From Cyclospora cayetanensis (taxonomy: Eukaryota; Apicomplexa; Conoidasida; Eucoccidiorida; Eimeriidae): DNA of 64,000 nt. Of the stretch, positions 36,701-54,580 are shown piece after piece. The stretch is from NCBI RefSeq assembly GCF_002999335.1, contig NW_020312752.1, forward strand, positions 248,001-312,000, in the 5' to 3' direction. The notes under the pieces were generated by a model, which was given only the letters and a program-made list of their open reading frames with translations, did no database searches and was not told the DNA's origin. How positions within the stretch are numbered: position 1 is the first letter of the stretch; the number at the start of each line of letters is the position of its first letter. The translations under genes were made by a program, and so were the position numbers.

Positions 36701-39700
36701 ATGGCGGCGTTTCGCGGCAGCGGCGCCTTTCGAGGCCAGGAAGCTCCGGTGCAAGGCTGGAGGGCTGCAGCTCGACCAGCGATTGGGGGAGGTCACTTTG
36801 GTTCTTGCCGATCCGTCGAGGATTTCGAGCTGCTTGCATGCATCGGGGAAGGCACATACGGTATGTGTGTTACAAACAGAAGAAAGGCCCTTCGCTTGCG
36901 CTCTGGTTCCACCTGTGTGGCTTCTGCTGATCCGCGTCAAGCGCTCCTGCAAAAGACGCATCTGACAATTCTCCTCTCGTACTCCTCGCGGGGCCTTCGT
37001 GGCTTCCACGTCACGCATTTTTGGGAGTTTTCTTTTTCCACCCTGTACGGAGAGGCTTCTCCTTGGATTTTTCTGCGCGTGTAGGGCGGGTGTGGAAGGC
37101 GCGTGACACGAAGCGCTCAGCCTTTGTTGCCCTTAAGCAGATGCGTCTCCTCCCCAAGCAGAGCCACCTCGAGGGCCTTCCCAGGGGTACTCTCAGAGAG
37201 ATTACTCTCCTGAGACGATTGCAACACCCCAATATCGTTGGTATGGCGAGACAGTTAAAACTCCAGAGGCTTCCGGCAGCAGCGGCCCGCCGGTCTTACG
37301 GCTAGCGCATGACAAACAGAGAGACAGACAGACAAACAGACAGACAAACAGACAAACAAACAAACAGACAGATAGACAAACAAACAAACAAACAAATAGA
37401 CAAACAAACAAACAAACAAACAGATAGACAAACAAACAGATAAGCACCTCCTACCCTGCTACAGACGACGCTCGCTGCTGCATATTGGCAGCCTTCGGTA
37501 GGTGGTGGTGGTGTTGTTTTTGCTGTTCTTTTTTTGTTTTACAGAGCTGATTGAAATAGCAGTGGGCCCCGACATCTCGCGCGCACGCCGCCCCACGCCT
37601 CAGGAGCTGCGGGATGAGGGGTCTCTCTTTTGCGGGAACTGTTTTGTTTACCTTGTAAGCAGCAGGCATGCGTCTTTGCAGTTGCGAGTTCAGGATATTT
37701 CGGGCTTTGCGTGCAGACGTGTGCCCTCCTCCTTGCAGGCGGGGAGGGGAAGGGGGGAAAGCTTCGCATGCGTATATTTCCTGTTGCGCAATTCGTCCTG
37801 AGGGCTTGTTTTTCCCGCTAACCAGAACCAGAAGTTCACTGCCGCACGCTAGGGGCCGCCTGGCATGAGAATCCGTTTCAGCCTCTGCAGCGCTTGCGCT
37901 CATAGGGAGTGCGGTGATGTGCTCTCTCTCTCTGCTGCTGCTAGGTGTTCGAATACTGCGAGCGTGACTTCGCGGATTTGATTGAAGATCGCCAGACGCC
38001 TTTCGGACCAGGAGAAATCAAGTGTAAGCGCATGTAGCCTGCCGCAAGACGGGCACCATCATCACTCGCGACGGTGATGGGCAGCATGCGCGCCACCTGC
38101 ACTGCCCCAGAACCCGCTTTAAGGATTGGTCTGCCGCGCCATGCCGCCTCTGAGATTCGAAAATTCGCAGGCATCATGCGGCAGCTGCTGCTGGCAATCT
38201 GCCACTTGCACGCAAACAAAGTGCTGCATCGCGATGTGAAGCTGTCCAACATCCTTCTGAATGCCGCTGGACACATCAAACTCGCAGACTTCGGTTTGGC
38301 GAGGTACTTCTCCCTCTGCACAGGCTGTGTTTCTTTCGACGGCTTGCAGGCAGCGCTCTACAGGGCAGCTGCGGCTGCAGCCGCATCGTAGAGGGCTACT
38401 GGCATGCAGTCACCGCTGCCACCAGCGGATGCAGGCAAAGAGGAGGGGAGGGGGAGACGTCTGCACGCGCCTCACGGAGGCACATGTATGTGGGGCAGCA
38501 TAGGACTAGGGTCGTATTATATATGTATATATCTCGCTCTCTCTACGCATTAAGGTGTCTCTGGGTGCTGCGCTTCTCTTGTGCTTTTTGTCTGTGCTCC
38601 GGTGTACGCACCTACAGACCCTTTCGGGAGCCGCCGGAGCCTTCGACAGAGGGTGTCGTGACACTCTGGTATCGAGCACCTGAGCTGCTCTTGCAAGCCT
38701 CCACCTACGGCCCACCCGTCGACATGTGGGCAGCTGGATGCATCTTTGCAGGGCTTCTAACTAACAGGTCCAGTGCACACATATACACGCATGTACACAT
38801 GCACACATGTACAAATATACACACATACATACATACATATGTACACATACACACGTGTGTACGTATATACACATGTAGAAATATACATACATACAAATCT
38901 ACACATACACAAATACACGTATATACACATATAAAAATTTATATATATATGCATATATAGAAATATACATTTATACAAATATACGTATGTAAACATAAGA
39001 AAACATACACATATATACACATATACAAATATACACATATATACACATATACAAATATACCTATGTACACATACACACGTATATACACATATAGAAATAT
39101 ACATATATATACACACATACACATCTACACATATGCGCGCATATACACGTACATACATCCTTGCCTTCCCCTGCTTTCTTCACGCCATTAGGAGAGCTTT
39201 TCTTAGAGAACGATTTTGTGGACTGCAGGACGTTGCGCCTCTCGCCAGCCGTGAATGGGTGTCTACGTGAGATCCGCGCGACATTGCATCATCGTAATGG
39301 CGCAGCTTTTTTGTGGATGTGTGAGTGGCTGCTTCAGACCCTTTTTACCAGGCAAAACCGAGCAGCATCAAGTGCGATCTACGACAGTAAAGGGGATGCG
39401 TTGTTATGAGCAGCAAAACACGCAGGCCCCCAGAGCACTGAGACACAGACGGAGAGGCGCAAAAGGCGCAATGGGCACAAGCGTGTTTTGCGAAAGTTTC
39501 CGCAGCTGTAGATGGATGCTTGGTAGTATAACTTGAGGTTGTTGTTTGGATAGAAACTTCTCGAAAGCGTCGAAAAGACCACAGTGGTGGAGTTAGTCGG
39601 GGCACCCTCGTAGTGTGATTTTTTCCTTTTCTAGACGCGTCTTTATCTGTGTGCCTTCTTTCTCGCTTTCCTCGGCTTCTTTCTCCGCTTGCCCCTCTGG

Positions 39701-41279
39701 TCGTTTTTGTCATTTTTCTTTGCTTTGATGTCTGTAAGTCTCTGTTTGGATGTCTGTTATTTGGATGGCTGTTAGTCCTTGTTTGGATGGCTGTCAGTCT
39801 CTGTTTGTTCCTGGCCCCTCGCTGTCTTGCAGCTCCCCCCTCCCTCCCCCCGGCGTTGTGCAACTCTCCCATTCGCTTCTGAAGCTGCTGCTGCTGCCTG
39901 CTGCTGCCTGCCTGCCAGTTCCAATATGCACTTCTTTGCGCTGTCTTGCAGCCGCTCTTGTGCGCTGCACTCCTCAGGTTCGCCTCATCAGTGTGATGCT
40001 GGGTACCCCGACTCCCGAGGAGTGGAATGGACTTGAGCAGCTTCCTGGATATTCTGCGTTCGACTTCTCTCAAAAGGTAAGGCTGCAACGGCAGCGCTGC
40101 CAAGAGCTCCTAAGGGGCTACTCTCGCTCAGCAGACTTTTAATGCGACTAGCGGCGGCGGTGCCTGCGGTTCCCGCTAGTAATCGGAGGAAGGCGTTTGT
40201 GGAGTATTCATTGCCGGCTTATTGGCGCCTTTGGGGCTTTTTCACGCATGCAGGAGTCTCTGTCGACTGTGTATGTATGTATGTATTTGTATGTATGTAT
40301 ATGTGTGTGTGTGTATGTATGTGTGTGTGTATGTGCTTGTGTATGCATGTGTGTATGTATATGTGTATGTGTGTGTATGTATTTGTACGTTTGTATATGT
40401 GTATGTATGTATATGTGTATGTGTATGTGTGTGTATGTACATGTGTATGTATGTGTTTGTGTATGTATGTATGTGTGTATGTATGTATGTGTGTATGCAT
40501 GTGAGTATGTGTGTGTGTGGCTTGCGGCTGCGTGGGATGCACACGCAGCGGCCCGGTGCGCTAAGAAAAGTCTTTAGCAGCCAGACACCTGCATGCACCG
40601 ATTTGCTCTCGCGCCTCTTGGCTCTGGATCCTGCGAAAAGGATAACTGCCCGAGACGGTGGGTAAGAGGAGCGCATGCAGGAGTGTATGTATACGCAGCC
40701 TGCAGGGGGTTCAGCCTGCTTGAGGCTTCCGTCTGTTGCGGCTCTCTGCTAGCGCGTCTGGACTCTTGAGTTGCTTGCAGAAGGCTTTTTGCGTCCAAAT
40801 GACTGGTTCATTGATGCTTCTGCTGCCACTGCAGTTGCGTTGCGCGATGTGGCTTACAGCTCTCGCCCACCCCTACTTCTCCGAGGCTCCAGCACCGAGT
40901 TGCGTTCGCCTCTTGTCGGCTGCAGCAGAGCCAGTTCATCAAGCCAAGGCTAAGAGGCACTGTCGCAGCCAAGAGCACCCCGCTGCTTCCGCTGCGGCTT
41001 CCACATCAGATGCTGCAGGTTGGTCCGCAAAAGACGGAGTGGTTTTTCGAATCCTTGCTGCTGCTGCTGCCCTCATCCCGCGGAGGCGTGTCTTTCTGCG
41101 TTCTGCTGCGCTGCTGCTGCGGCTCCCCGGAAAACGACTTGCCTTTTGTGTGCGGCGCTTGTTTGTGTGCATGTTTCACGTATGTAGTCGGGAATGACGA
41201 CGAAGAGGTCAAGGCCTGGATCGCCTCCCTCTTCAAGCAGCAACAGGCTGCAGCTCCTAGCCACCTAGCCACGACTTGA
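36701..41279 (+). CDS. CDK10/CDK11-type cyclin-dependent protein kinase
   Basis: Eleven exons join in consistent phase to 428 residues: 36701-36860, 37085-37240, 37545-37654, 37945-38023, 38171-38303, 38618-38767, 39192-39231, 39978-40076, 40549-40657, 40860-41018 and 41188-41279. Kinase landmarks: glycine loop [19 protein letters not shown] lysine, a PSTAIRE-equivalent helix [15 protein letters not shown], catalytic loop [21 protein letters not shown]-loop [14 protein letters not shown] with the activating Thr, [23 protein letters not shown] and [18 protein letters not shown]. The helix and [13 protein letters not shown] are closest to CDK10, with CDK11 second, kinases that act in transcription and RNA processing. 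An insert of about 15 residues lies after EIAVGPDI. Exon 7 is only 40 bases and its donor (GTTGCG) is weak. The tail after the kinase core is Ala/Ser-rich. Confidence 0.9.
37313..37443. repeat. ACAG/ACAA tetranucleotide repeat in intron
   Basis: Repeats of GACAAACA and GACAGACA lie between CDK exons 2 and 3. Confidence 0.9.
38775..39155. repeat. ATACAC/ATATAC microsatellite in intron
   Basis: About 380 bases of imperfect ACATATACACAT repeats lie between CDK exons 6 and 7. Confidence 0.9.
40269..40520. repeat. GTAT/GTGT microsatellite in intron
   Basis: About 250 bases of TGTATGTATGTG repeats end close to the acceptor of CDK exon 9 at 40549. Confidence 0.9.
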
Positions 41280-43236
41280 TACAGTAGCAAGAAGGCGGCT
41301 TAGAGACGCGCTGTATTGCCAGGTGGCCTTCTTGTGTTGCTTGTGACGCTGTCTCCCTGCACCCTCTTGCGTGCGCGTCTTCCACTGCTGATCCTCGGCG
41401 AAGCCGCCACCATAGCTGCTGAAGCAGCGCAGTGCAGACGTGGCAGACTGCAGAGCTTCCAGTGCACCAGCGAAAACGCAAGAGGCTACTCTCGCTACAA
41501 CGCGCTGGCAAAAGCTCCCTATTCAGAGGTTGCTGAAGGAGGAGGTGCTTTGGCAGCCCTTAGCCCTCTCCGCAAAAAGGGAGCGCAGCAGCGGCAGCCG
41601 AAACGGCAGGAAGCGCTAAAACTCCTCGAGCGACGGTTGATATCCGTAGAGGGCCGCCCCTTCCCCGGAGCCCCCATTTTAGGCAAAGGCACCCACTGCA
41701 GGGGTACCTTGCAATGGCTCTAGTGCAGGCCTAGTGCAACAACGTAGAAGGGCAGTTCTGCGAGCGCCGTCACGCTCCGCAGCCAGACGTTTTCAGGAAC
41801 GCAAGCAAGTTGCAATGCCACCAACCGCCGCACGCGATTGTGAAAGCAAGCGAGGAGGGAGCTCTGCATAAAAGGCCCTCATCGAGGGGCTTCATGTAAG
41901 GCACAGAGGCTACTGGCTGCAGAATGCAAAGCTTTCCAGCGACTTCTCTGGTGTTACCTCAAGAGCGCTTTTTTCTCTCTCCCATTCGTTCCCTTACGCT
42001 TCAGGGTTCCAGCGTGAGGGAGAAGGGGCCGCTACGGTGCGCTCTCAAAGCATCCCAAGAGCTTTCACGTGTAGCTGCACACCTCTTGCTGTAGCGGGCT
42101 AAGCTACGCTTCAGGGCTTTCTAATGCTAAGGTCGTGTTTCCCTGAGAACTTTGATGCAATGGGCTACTTGATTCTGGCTGCGCGAACTGCATTGCTTGC
42201 CAAGGGGAGGTATCCCACTACGAAGTGAGCAGCGTACTGTCGTGGAACTGTAAGGCGGACGCTAAATGCGATTACACATGAATGATGGACAAGTACAGAC
42301 GGTGCAGGCGCGAGCACCTTGTGTGTGTCAGAGATTGGCGGACAGTAAACAGGGCTTGTTGCACATCGGCAGGACTCTTTGCCGATATCACTTTCTGAGC
42401 TTTCACACGCACCCTTCTAGGAGAGAGCCAGCTAAAATTGTATTCTACAGGTGTTTCCTGCGACTCTGAGCCAAGGCGGGGGGAGGCGGAGGGGGGGATG
42501 GCGGCAGGAGGATTTTACGTCAGTTCGTGCCCTTAGGGGCTCTTTCCCATCACGGGGAGGTGGAAACAGAGTGCGATTCAATTTTTTTGAAAGCAAAGAA
42601 GTAAGACAAGCGGCATAGGCGCACACCCCAGGAGCCCTCGCTCCATCAGCATGCACGGCTTCGGGGCTTGCGGCTGGATCTGCTGCATGCGGATGCTGAG
42701 AACATGGAGCCTTAAGGCGTCTGAGAACCGGAAGCGGCCAAACGAGTGTTTTCATGAATGCGGAAGGTCTACGCCTTCAAACCGCTGAGCCAACACACAG
42801 CTGAACGACGGCTGCCGCAGGCCTCGAGTGTACATACACCGCGGCGGCAGTTCTACGAACGGCATCTTGAATCTTTGTGATGCCTATGTGCGCATCCTCT
42901 ATGCGATACATACATATATATCCATGGTGCTATTTTCATCTCCAGCAGGGGCGCAAGCGAGCGAATCGACATTAGGACCGGCAGCGCATCCGCAGCAGCA
43001 ACGCGAATAGCAGGAATACTTCGACATAGACACCTGCCGAGCTCTTTGTCGTCGTAGGGGTGGGGTGCAGAAGAGTGGGAACGAAGCATCCGCTGAATGC
43101 GGTGGGTGCTACGGCGCCGATCATCTTCCCTGGCCTGAGAGGAACCACCGCTTCCCCGACGTCTGTGCCTCTTCCCCTGTGGTGTTGTTGTTGCTGCTGA
43201 GCAAGCAGCAACAACCTTCACCCCATTCCCCAGAAA
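41280..43236. other. Intergenic region between the CDK and DMAP1 genes
   Basis: About 2 kb with no supported gene. An open frame at about 41316-41723 lacks an ATG and a known family and is most likely 3' untranslated DNA of the CDK gene. The right part should hold the DMAP1 promoter. Confidence 0.5.
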
Positions 43237-48849
<5,613 letters not shown>

Positions 48850-50073
48850 AAAAATCGATTTCGCTGGGGATGCTGTCGCGCTGTCGGCGTTAGCGCTGCA
48901 GCAGGCAGCGTGAGTTGGCGGCGTTTTCAGGACAGGTTTGGGGGGAGAAAGGGAGGGGAAGAGTTTTCTTCGGTGTAGCAGCATGGCGGGAGGGATGGGG
49001 GAAAGACGGAGCTAAAGCCCTCCTCGCGCTGTGCGTTGCCGCAAGGTTTCTCTGCCTCCCTTCCCCTCTTGCGATCGGAAGGCGTGCATGGCTTAAGGCA
49101 GTCCTTGGCGAAGGCGCTGACTGGCGGCTGTCAAACGCCTCGATAAATCCCCCGTCTTCCACCTCGCGGCTCTGCAGCCTTACCACTGCAGCTGCCACAC
49201 CGCAATCTGGCTCGAAACGCGAAGCCTACCCCTCAATGGCAAATCCCCTGCACAAGAATCCCGCCTGCAGTGTGCTCCCACAGAGCAGCCCTCGAGAGGC
49301 TCTAACCTGCGGCTAACCAGCTAGCTGGCGGCTTTAGGGGCGCTAGCCAGCGCAGGCCCTTAAAGCGAATTCCTATCGTTCACCTTCCCTCACAGCTCGA
49401 AGCCTACTTGCAGACTCGTCTTCCCGACCCTTCCTTCGAAGAAGACACTACTCGCCACAAAGCGCATTTTTTGTAAAGAGAGCTGGGGAGTAAATAGAGC
49501 CCCCCAGCGGCAGCGTGCTGGCAGAGGAAGTCATCCCCTAACAGACACACTCCCCTTTCCTCTTTCTAAACTTGACGGACTTAACCCTCGCTACGCCTCG
49601 TGGGAAACTTGCGCCAGCCGTCCTATAAGAAAAAGCAGAGAGGAGGCGCTGCGTCTGCTGGTGCTATTTCTACTCCTGCGGCCTAACGGCGCCCTCCTAT
49701 GGCCATCCGCTTTCGCAGTTTAGCCAGCGAGCTAGCACGCAGGGTAGTTGGCAGAACTGTGTGTATCTACGCCGTGGAAAAACGATCTGTATACTCCCCG
49801 TCTGCTACTGTAAGCATACACACATATATAGCGAGGAGGGAGGGAGAAACGCAAGGCTTCTCTCCTCCCTGCCCGCCGTATTGCTCTCGCTGTCGCCGCG
49901 CATGCGGGAGGCGGTAAACAAGCGCATAAAAGGTGGGAATTGTCAAAACGTTGTGTATGTGTATGTGTATGTGTGTGTGTGTGTGTGTCACCCCCACATT
50001 GGCTCCCAGCTGGCCTGTCAGGCTGCAAGAGACACACACAACATGTGCATGCAAGCATGCCTGCAGGTGTGCG
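48850..50073. other. Convergent intergenic region with palindromic cluster
   Basis: DNA between the stops of DMAP1 (+) and the ZFC3H1-like gene (-). It includes a palindromic cluster (ACCAGCTAGCTGGC, GCGCTAGCCAGCGC) at 49312-49352 and a GT run at 49953-49988. Open frames here lack ATG starts or family support. Confidence 0.6.
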
Positions 50074-51482
50074 CTAGAGATGTATATCGGTGCAATTCTT
50101 GCGGCAAGTTCCCAGAAGCGAATAGCAGCAAATAGGGCGAAGTGCATTCTCGCCTCCAAGCGCTTCTGCAAGCTGTTGCTGCTGCCGCTGCTGCTGCTGC
50201 TGCTGCCCATTGGTCAAGCCACTCAGGTCCCACTGGCTCAGAGCTGAGGTGTACGTACAGCTCTCCAGCTGCCGCTTCATCTGACCCTCTTGCGAGGCAG
50301 AGACGCAAAACCACTTGGGCAGCAATACAGTAGACATATCCTTGTTGCTGTAGCCGTTGCGCTTTCTTTTTCTGTCAGATAAGCACAGCGTCTCCCCACC
50401 GGGTGCTGCAGTTGCTGCTGGTTCAGTTGCTGCTGTTTCAGTTGCTGCTGTTTCTGCTGCCACCATTTCCCTGGGTGGCGCCTCGCCGTCTGGTTTGGCA
50501 AGGGTTGTGCTGCCCGTCGCTGCTGATAGCGGCGCAGCGGAATCAACAATTTCAGCCTTTTTCATGGAGTCTGACGCATTGCTGACAGCGCGTTTTTCTG
50601 CATGCCTTTGCGTGGCAGACGCCGGTGCTGCACTGGCTAAAGGAACTGATGAAGAAGGAGGCTCCTCGCGAGTCGATTCTGCTGTGCCAGGAGGAGAAGA
50701 TGCCCCTGCAGGGGAAGCAGCCAAAGCGGCAGCAGCACAGGCCGCTGCGGCAGACTGAGCAGAGAGGCGCTTGGCAGAAGATGCAGCAGCAGCAGCAGCA
50801 GCACCGCTACCAGCAGCCCGCATGGCTGTTGCAGCTGTTGCAGCTGTTGCTGCATTCGCATGTCTCGCTGCCAGCCGAATGAGCTGGTGCCGTCGCTCCT
50901 GTAACTTTTTGTTCGCCTGCTGCAGCTGTCGTGTGACAGCAGCCTGCGTAAGCAGCAGCAGCAGCGCATGCACACCCATACACATACACATACATATACA
51001 TACACATACACATACACACACAAACACACATACAGACTCACACACAAACACACATACAGACTCACACACAGACCCACACACAAACACACATACAGACTCA
51101 CACACAAACACACACACAGAAAACTCCAGAGCAGCAGCGCCTCAGCGTTGAAAAGGGCAGACTTCAGCAGCAGCATCCAACGCATACACGCTGAGCGAGA
51201 AGGCGCGCCAGTTCGGCTTTTGCCGCATTGAGTTCTCTCTGTAAAACTTTAGCCTTCGTTGCAACCCCTGCTGCTCTCGCATGGAGCAACGTGTCCAACG
51301 TCTCTAGACGCGCAGCATCTGCGTGAAGCTGATGCAGCTCCACCTTCAAAGACACCCCTCGGCTGCCACTGCTGCTGCTTGTGCTGCTGCTTGTGCTGCT
51401 GCGACACTCCGTCGGCTTGCGAGGCTGACTCCCTCCTGCGGTAACACTTGCACTCGAGATCTTCGATTGCTGCTGTTGCTGT

Positions 51483-51525
<43 letters not shown>

Positions 51526-53107
51526 TCCTCAAAAGCATGCGCTGCTGCACTTGCGTCAAACACGGCGTTGCACCTGCGTTAGACGTGTCATCCGTTTCAA
51601 CTGGTGATAATTCTGTGACAGCAACAGCACTAGGCTTCCGAAGTGTCGCAGTCTCAGCCTCTGCTGCTCGATCGGCAGTCTGAAGTGCTTCAGCATGCGG
51701 CAAAGCCTCCGTTGCAGCAGCAGTTGCTGCTGCAGCGGAGCCCGTTCCACGCGCAGTTCTACTAGCGGCAGCAGCCTTATCCGAGTGATTCACGCCTGGC
51801 TCAACAGTTGCTGCAGCATTCACTGCCGCTGTAGCACCCTCAACAGTTGCTGCAGCATTTACTGCCGCTGTAGCACCCTCAACAGTTGCTGCAGCATTTA
51901 CTGCCGCTGTAGCACCCTCAACAGTTGCTGCAGCACCAACCACTGTATTTATTGCAGAGGAGTTGAGGGCAGCAGCGGCTTGCTCGACTGTTTGCCCCTC
52001 TGTGGGCTGCTGCTGCTGCTGCTGCTGCTCTCTCTCATCGTCAATGACTACAACCAGCGAGTCGGAGTCAATCCACACCAGCGGAAGGCTTTGTTCCTGC
52101 TTGAGCTGTTGCTGCTGCTGCGGTTGCTGCCTTCGCCTGCGCTCACGAAACTGATGTGCCCCCTGCAACATCCACTGCTGCTTCGTAGATTGACGGACTT
52201 GAATTGATGGTGCCTCACTTTCTCGCTGCTGCTGCTGCTGACAAAGCAATCCTTGTTGCGCTTGCTGCCGTCGCTGCCGCAGGAGCCGCATACGTTCTTG
52301 CGCAGCAGCAGAGAGAGTCGAGAGAAATGTATTCTCGGATTGCACTGACGAAACTGCTGCTGTTGCTGCTGCTGCTGCTGCAGCAGCAGCCGATGCGAAT
52401 CCCCCTGCATCGGGAAGTGACACTTCATCAGCGTCTGGTACTGCTGCCTGCGCAAATGCCTCCCCTTCCGCTTTCTTGCCTTCGTCTGCAGCAGCACGGC
52501 TGACTGCCTCTGTCGCCTCTGCAGCTTCTAAGGCCCCTGCTGCAGCAGTAGCGGCAGTGTCTGTACACCCGAAATCCTTCGCTTGCTGCGACTGCGCCTG
52601 CTGCTGGACGCTTGTGCCCAACTGAGATATTCCAGCAACGCACTGCAACACGCTGCTGCTGCTCCTGCTGCTGCCGTCAAAATAATCCACAAAGCCTTGC
52701 TGCTCTTGCTGCTCTTGCTGCTCTTGCTGCTCCTGCTGCTCCTGCTGCTCCTGCTGCTGATGATGGTGCTGCTCTTGATTGTGTTTCCGAAAAGGCTGCT
52801 CTTGCTGCTCTTGCTGCTCTTGCTGCTTGTGCAGATGCTGGTATTTCGGCTGCTTCTGCTGGAGATGCAGCGCCTCCTGGTGCTGCCCTTGTGGCTGTAA
52901 AGGCAGCTGCTGCTTCAATTGCTGCTGAGGATGGGATGGGTGCTGTAATCCGAATGTCGAAACTCCCCTCCTGCCTTCAATAGCTTGGACGCGTAAGTGT
53001 TGCTCCTGCTGTTGCTGCTCCGGCTGCTCTTCGCCAAAGAGAGGTAAGACACATGATCCCCGATGCGCATTGTCTCTGCTAATCGCTGTTGTCTTGTTGC
53101 TGCTTTC

Positions 53108-53167
<60 letters not shown>

Positions 53168-53427
53168 CGTGGGTTGCCGACGCAGATAGACTTCTAGATC
53201 GTGCTGCTGCTGCTGCTGCTGCTCGTGGAGGTTCTCCTGCTGCTCCTTTTGCAGTTCCTGCAGCATGCGCTGTACACGCATCTGATTCTCCTCCTGCTGC
53301 CGCTGCAGCTGCTGTAGCTGCTCCCACTGCTGCAGCTGCTGCTGCTGCTGCAGCTGCTGCTGCAGGGGCCACCCCTCGCTGGTGCATGCGGCGAGACAGC
53401 TGGCGGTCTGATGGTCTTGCAGCTGCA

Positions 53428-53483
<56 letters not shown>

Positions 53484-54580
53484 ATCTTTGCCACGTCCAG
53501 CTGCTCCGTCTGCTGGTGGCAGCTGAAGCGTTGAAGCGCCTTTTGACATGAAGGTCTTACTGAACCAAGACAAGCAGTCGATGAATGCTCCTCCTCTCCA
53601 CTATCCGTAACAGCAAGAGGCAGGGGGGGAGGTGGGGGGAAACATGGCGGCTTCCGCAACTGTTGCTGCTGCTGTTGCTGCTGCTGCTGCAAGCACGGCT
53701 GCTCCCACAGCTGGGAACGCTGCTGCTGCTGCAGCCGTTCTCCTTGATGATATAAAAGCCGCTGTCGCTGCCCCTCCTCGCCTAGCACTTCGCTTGGCAG
53801 CGACTGTTGCTGCTGCTGCTGCTGAGTGTGTTGCTGGCGAGGCACCCCCAGCGTTGCATTTCCGCAAGAAAGCTGTAAAGGCGTGCCGCTGGCGTAACAG
53901 CTGCTGTTTCTGCCCGTCTGATTTGTACTATAGTAGCAGTCCGATTTGAAGGGGGGGATCGTATAGTAGGCAGCGCTGCTGGTGCTGCTGCTGCTATACG
54001 GTGGAATTGGATATCCGCTTTGCTTGAAGCCGCAGCTGTCGCTGGTGTAATCTTCCCTCTCAGTCTTCTTGCTGCAGTCTGATCCGTGGCTGCCACTGCT
54101 GTTGGTGCTGCTCCTGCTGCCGGCCTCATAACACCTGGTGCTGCTGCTGATCGTGCTGCTGCTGCCCTTATAACCTCTGTTGCTGCTGCTCCCGCTGCTG
54201 CTGCCCTCATAGCATCTGGAACCGTTGCTGCTGCTGTAGGAGAAGGAGGCGTGATAAGGCGGTACAAAGTCAGGCCACCCTCCGCTGCTGCTGCATTGCC
54301 GCTCTCTCTCATATTGCTGCTGAGGATAAATCATCGCGCCGCTGCAGCTGCTGCTGCTGCTGCTGCTCTGGCTGCTACCTCCAGGGATGCTGAGGAAGTT
54401 GCTGTCACGGCTCCCACTGGTAGCCAACGTAGCGGAGGCAGCGCTCTCAAATACGAGGCGAGAAGCAGCTACAGGGCGAAAGCCCCTGCTGTCGCTTGGG
54501 CGCAGACTGCGGCTGGCACTGATGTTGCCGCACGCAGCAGCAACGCCTCTCTGATGAGGTAGCAGGCACTGGCCCTTCAT
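50074..54580 (-). CDS. Gln-rich protein with ZFC3H1-type zinc-finger tail
   Basis: Two exons, 54580-51188 (ATG start) and 50943-50074, join in phase 0 to about 1420 residues. The first exon is mainly Gln, Ser and Ala homopolymers with a 13-residue unit (VNAAATVEGATAA) repeated three times. Near the junction the protein becomes helical: LKVELHQLHADAARLETLDT, KVLQRELNAAKAELARLLAQ and, after the intron, AVTRQLQQANKKLQERRHQL, which looks like a coiled coil. The last 21 residues contain ICCYSLLGTCRKNCTDIH. This is close to the short zf-C3H1 motif of ZFC3H1, the scaffold linking the nuclear RNA exosome to polyadenylated RNA, and of yeast Red1. Cys spacing is slightly tighter than usual, and a helical-repeat region after the finger is missing. 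A role in nuclear RNA decay is therefore only inferred. Confidence 0.7.
50975..51122. repeat. ACACAA/ACATAC microsatellite in intron
   Basis: Imperfect CACACACAAACACACATACAGACT repeats fill much of the single intron of the ZFC3H1-like gene (51187-50944). Confidence 0.85.
51797..51935. repeat. 39-base coding tandem repeat, three copies
   Basis: Near-identical 39-base units (containing CCTCAACAGTTGCTGCAGCA) encode a 13-residue repeat in the ZFC3H1-like protein. Copies differ by only one or two bases, so the array is recent. Confidence 0.85.
53330..53485. repeat. CTG/CAG tract encoding poly-Gln
   Basis: On the minus strand this encodes two long Gln runs. The purest part, 53427-53482, is an almost unbroken run of about 18 CTG triplets. 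Confidence 0.9.

Noticed and set aside
36470..37018. 182-codon minus-strand frame over the CDK start
   Set aside because: It lies opposite kinase exon 1 and has no family support.
39345..40103. 252-codon minus-strand frame across a CDK intron and exon 8
   Set aside because: It lies opposite well-supported kinase exons, and the product has no family.
41316..41723. 135-codon plus-strand frame after the CDK gene
   Set aside because: It starts with TTG; the kinase gene already closes in frame at 41279.
48915..49316. 133-codon plus-strand frame after DMAP1
   Set aside because: It has no ATG at its start, no family match, and lies in a 3' flank.
53079..53573. Poly-Ala minus frame and poly-Cys/Ala plus frame
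   Set aside because: They are shifted readings of the (CTG)n tract inside the ZFC3H1-like exon.
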